Positions 61,129-64,000 of a DNA stretch of 64,000 bases are shown here, in pieces. Made by a program: the position numbers and the translations under genes. Position 1 is the stretch's first letter, and each line of letters begins with the position of its first letter. This stretch comes from Marinicella sediminis (GTDB lineage: Bacteria; Pseudomonadota; Gammaproteobacteria; Xanthomonadales; Marinicellaceae), in NCBI RefSeq assembly GCF_002000055.1, contig NZ_MVBD01000007.1, forward strand, positions 1 to 64,000, given 5' to 3'. The notes under the pieces are model-generated. The model was not told where the DNA came from. It worked only from the letters and a program-made list of their open reading frames with translations, and ran no database searches.

Positions 61129-61335
61129 GTGTGTTGTCCTCTGATTCAGGTATTGATTGATGGTTTTACCTGTGTTGATCGGTCAATGTTCACTGGTGCT
61201 TTGCTGCCAGCCAGTGATGAACTACAATAGCAAAAAATCAGCAATCCTGCACAATGACTGAACATTTTTTTATTCATTGGCCAACAGGATGATTCTATGA
61301 CCCATTAGTTCACTGCCCCGGGCAAAGTGGACAAT

Positions 61336-64000
61336 ATGAACCTGGATTACAACATGAACATGCCAAGTTCCATCCACACAGAGCAGGTCCTGAGCTGGCT
61401 GGATCAACACCACCAACTGACCGGAGAGCTGACCCCCCTGGTTGGGGATGTCGATCACAACTTTTGTTTGACCACCGAGTCAGGAAGTCAGTATACCGTC
61501 AAAATCAGTTGCTCTGTCAGCTCCGAAGCGTTGACTTTTGAATCGGCTTTGCTGAATCACCTTTGCCAGCACCCAGTGGATCATTTGCAACTGCCGCAAC
61601 CAGTACTGGACCAACAACAGCTATGGATCACCCCGCTCAGCGCAGAACCCCAAACCCCATTGATGCGCGTGTTAAGTTGGGTGGATGGCCATTTGTGGTC
61701 ACAATTCCGCCCTCACAACCCATCACTGATTCACCACCTGGGCGCACAAATGGCTCGCCTCGACAAAACCCTTGAAGCTTTTGATCACCCCAAAGCCTGT
61801 CGTGAATTCTCCTGGGATCTGGCACAGTGTTTATGGATCAAAGACCACCTGTCACTCCACTGCGAACAACAAAAAGCCCTGCTCAACCACTTCATTGATT
61901 TGTTTGAATGCCATTTGTCAACCTATCAGAAACTGCGACAGCAAGTGATTCACAATGACCTGAATGACAACAATGTGCTGGTAAGCATGGCCAGTGATTC
62001 ACTGGCCAGAGTCACTGGGTTCATTGATTTTGGGGATGCGGTTCACAGCCAACTGATCAATGAAGTTGCGATCGCTGCGGCATATGTATTGATGGATCAA
62101 CCCGATCCACTGGAAGCAACTGTTCAACTGCTCCGGGGTTATCACCAGGTGATGCCCTTGCTGCCCGAAGAACTGCCTCATTTGTACCAACTGATTGGTA
62201 TGCGCCTGGCAGTCAGTGTGACTCAGGCAGCCATTGCCCGCCAGCAAGCGCCTGAAAACGCCTATAAATCAATCAGTGAACAACCGGCTTGGGACTTGCT
62301 TGAGCGCTGGCAATCCATACACCCAGAATTTGCCCACTTCCGCTTTCGAGAAGCCTGTGGTCTGCTTGCCCACCCACAACAGGCTCTGTTGAAAGAGCAC
62401 CTTCAAAAGCAAGCGGTCAGTCTGACTGAGGTGTTCCCCGAACACAGTCATAAAAAGCACATCCATGTGGTCGACCTGAGTGTGGGCAGCACCCTGTTGG
62501 GCAATGCCGCTGATTATGAAAACCATGCCTTACAGCTGTTTCAAATGCATCAGCTACAAAACCGATATCCCGGGCATTTTTTGCTTGGTGGTTACCTCGA
62601 ACCCAGGTCTTTTTATGCCTCTGAGGCCTTCAGCACTGAAGGAAATACAGGTCGTGAGTACCGCACCATACATCTGGGACTGGATGTCTGGCTGGATGCC
62701 GGTACGGCGATTCATGCCCCGTTATCAGGAGTCGTGGTGGGTCTGCATGACAACGATCACCGCCGTGATTATGGCCCCACCCTGATCCTCGAGCACCGCT
62801 TCCTGGCAGCTGATCAGGAAGTGGTGTTTTACAGCCTTTATGGCCACCTCAGCCGCCAAACTTTGCAACTCCACATCACCGGCGATGAGGTCAAAGCAGG
62901 TCAACTATTGGCCTGGACCGGTGAAGACCATGAAAACGGTGGCTGGAGCCCTCATTTGCACTTTCAACTGATGCACGATTTGCTGGGCCATGAACACGAT
63001 TTTCCCGGTGCCTGCACACCAAATCATCAAACCACCATGCAAAGCCTGTGCCCCAACCCGGAATGGTTGTTCAAGGAAAGCAGCAACTGGTCACATCAGG
63101 CACAGCACAATCAGGCGCTGATTGATTACCGTCAAAAACACCTGGGTAAATCACTCAGTTTATCGTATTCAGAACCGCTTCAAATGCTCCGCGGTGATGA
63201 CGTGTATTTACTTGATCAATGGGGTCAAAAATACCTGGACACCTGCAATAACGTAGCACATGTCGGTCATGAACACCCGACTGTGGTAACTGCTGGCCAA
63301 GAACAAATGGCGGTGTTGAACACCAACTCCCGCTACCTCCATCCGGCAGTCGTACGGTTCACCGAAGCCTTGTTGGAAACTTTGCCCGCTGAGTTATCAG
63401 TGGTCCATCTGGTGAATTCCGGATCAGAAGCCAACGAATTGGCTTTACGCATGGCCAAAGCCTGCTCTGGAGAACAAGATGTCATTGCCTTGGAGTCAGG
63501 TTATCACGGAAACAGCAATGCCTGTATTGACATCAGCTCATATAAATTTGATGGTCACGGTGGCCACGGTGCGCCGCAACACACCCACATCGTCCCCCTG
63601 CCCGACACCTTCCGCGGTCTGTACCGCACGCCGGATGCCGGTGCAGCGTATGCCGGTCATGTAGCGCAGGTGATCCAACAACTGGAAACGCAGGGCCGGC
63701 GGCCAGCGGCATTCATCGCCGAAAGCATTGTCTCATGCGGCGGGCAAATTGAACTGCCCGATGGCTTTCTGCAACAGGTTTATCAATCCGTAAGGGCTGC
63801 TGGCGGGGTCTGCATTGCCGATGAAGTCCAGGTCGGTTGTGGGCGCATTGGCTCTCATTTCTGGGCCTTTGAAGCTCATGGGGTGGTACCTGACATACTG
63901 ACCATCGGCAAACCCATTGGCAACGGCCACCCACTGGCGGTGGTGGTTTGTACCCGAAAGGTGGCTGACCAGTTTGCCAATGGCATGGAGTATTTCAATA
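61336..64000 (+). CDS. APH-M23-class III aminotransferase fusion protein (3' end outside window)
   Basis: The frame opens at ATG 61336 ([18 protein letters not shown]) and stays open to the last base, so at least 888 residues. Domain 1 (about 1-330) is aminoglycoside-phosphotransferase/kinase-like with HNDLNDNN (His206, Asp208) and FIDFGD (Asp231). Domain 2 (about 430-590) is M23 peptidase-like with HLGLD (His446, Asp450), LYGHLS and HLHFQL (His540, His542), all zinc ligands present. Domain 3 (from about 620) is a class III PLP aminotransferase: [28 protein letters not shown] and Lys859 in TIGKPIGNG. Fusion order kinase-peptidase-aminotransferase suggests one pathway acting on an amine or amino sugar. 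Function unknown. Confidence 0.88.
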   Translation, partial: MNLDYNMNMPSSIHTEQVLSWLDQHHQLTGELTPLVGDVDHNFCLTTESGSQYTVKISCSVSSEALTFESALLNHLCQHPVDHLQLPQPVLDQQQLWITPLSAEPQTPLMRVLSWVDGHLWSQFRPHNPSLIHHLGAQMARLDKTLEAFDHPKACREFSWDLAQCLWIKDHLSLHCEQQKALLNHFIDLFECHLSTYQKLRQQVIHNDLNDNNVLVSMASDSLARVTGFIDFGDAVHSQLINEVAIAAAYVLMDQPDPLEATVQLLRGYHQVMPLLPEELPHLYQLIGMRLAVSVTQAAIARQQAPENAYKSISEQPAWDLLERWQSIHPEFAHFRFREACGLLAHPQQALLKEHLQKQAVSLTEVFPEHSHKKHIHVVDLSVGSTLLGNAADYENHALQLFQMHQLQNRYPGHFLLGGYLEPRSFYASEAFSTEGNTGREYRTIHLGLDVWLDAGTAIHAPLSGVVVGLHDNDHRRDYGPTLILEHRFLAADQEVVFYSLYGHLSRQTLQLHITGDEVKAGQLLAWTGEDHENGGWSPHLHFQLMHDLLGHEHDFPGACTPNHQTTMQSLCPNPEWLFKESSNWSHQAQHNQALIDYRQKHLGKSLSLSYSEPLQMLRGDDVYLLDQWGQKYLDTCNNVAHVGHEHPTVVTAGQEQMAVLNTNSRYLHPAVVRFTEALLETLPAELSVVHLVNSGSEANELALRMAKACSGEQDVIALESGYHGNSNACIDISSYKFDGHGGHGAPQHTHIVPLPDTFRGLYRTPDAGAAYAGHVAQVIQQLETQGRRPAAFIAESIVSCGGQIELPDGFLQQVYQSVRAAGGVCIADEVQVGCGRIGSHFWAFEAHGVVPDILTIGKPIGNGHPLAVVVCTRKVADQFANGMEYFN

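Overview
The window reads as chromosomal DNA of a gammaproteobacterium of moderate GC content (judged by eye, not computed). The conserved blocks rhodanese(YibN)-secB-gpsA with a divergent envC, cbpA-cbpM, proS and an abcF/yheS-type gene are typical of that class. Several exported proteins carry an 'IFxxGFE'-like tag that I associate from memory with Marinicella and related marine lineages; that placement is an inference.

Layout. 1-1250: the 5' end of an IS3-family transposase (minus strand) with a duplicated terminus, a small unknown ORF, and a phased array of four 18-bp repeats. 1258-7502: exported enzymes and surface proteins (S9 peptidase, membrane protein between REP-like repeats, trypsin-like protease, trimeric-adhesin-like head protein with a small exported partner). 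7555-10432: Ser/Thr kinase with TPR-like C-terminus overlapping an ECF sigma factor. 11221-15367: secreted beta-propeller protein and a PHB-depolymerase-like esterase. 15563-17950: an integron-type cassette array without integrase (CALIN), five cassettes all on the minus strand, each stop codon lying in an attC site. 18359-23691: lipoprotein, acetyltransferase, CbpA/CbpM chaperone pair, small unknown genes, VOC protein divergent from a WYL regulator. 23892-26650: BlaI/BlaR1-type pair with two perfect operators; the BlaR1-like protein carries an unusual repeat domain. 26707-30630: 2OG oxygenase/beta-helix operon and a secreted metallophosphatase.

30711-43037: tRNA-Thr(TGT), a ferredoxin-NADP reductase-like gene, a S33 hydrolase overlapping a NatA/NatB-type ABC exporter, a DUF4124 protein, a NarL-type two-component system, a sialidase-like BNR protein, then proS-methyltransferase-racemase. 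43039-49903: lone ExbD, membrane proteins, an ECF sigma module, a two-domain hydrolase and a LytS/LytTR two-component system. 50032-55114: EEP-family protein, ABC-F ATPase and small envelope proteins. 55115-56141: non-coding repeat region with a 112-bp tandem repeat. 56142-61128: gpsA, secB, rhodanese, envC, a small exported protein and isoaspartyl peptidase. 61336-end: a large open frame fusing aminoglycoside-phosphotransferase-like, M23 peptidase-like and class III aminotransferase domains, cut by the window edge.

Many genes encode envelope or secreted proteins: hydrolases, sensors and small exported proteins. The most unusual elements are the cassette array with an internally stopped cassette gene, the BlaR1-like sensor with IGSDFE repeats, the three-domain fusion at the right edge, and several repeat families.
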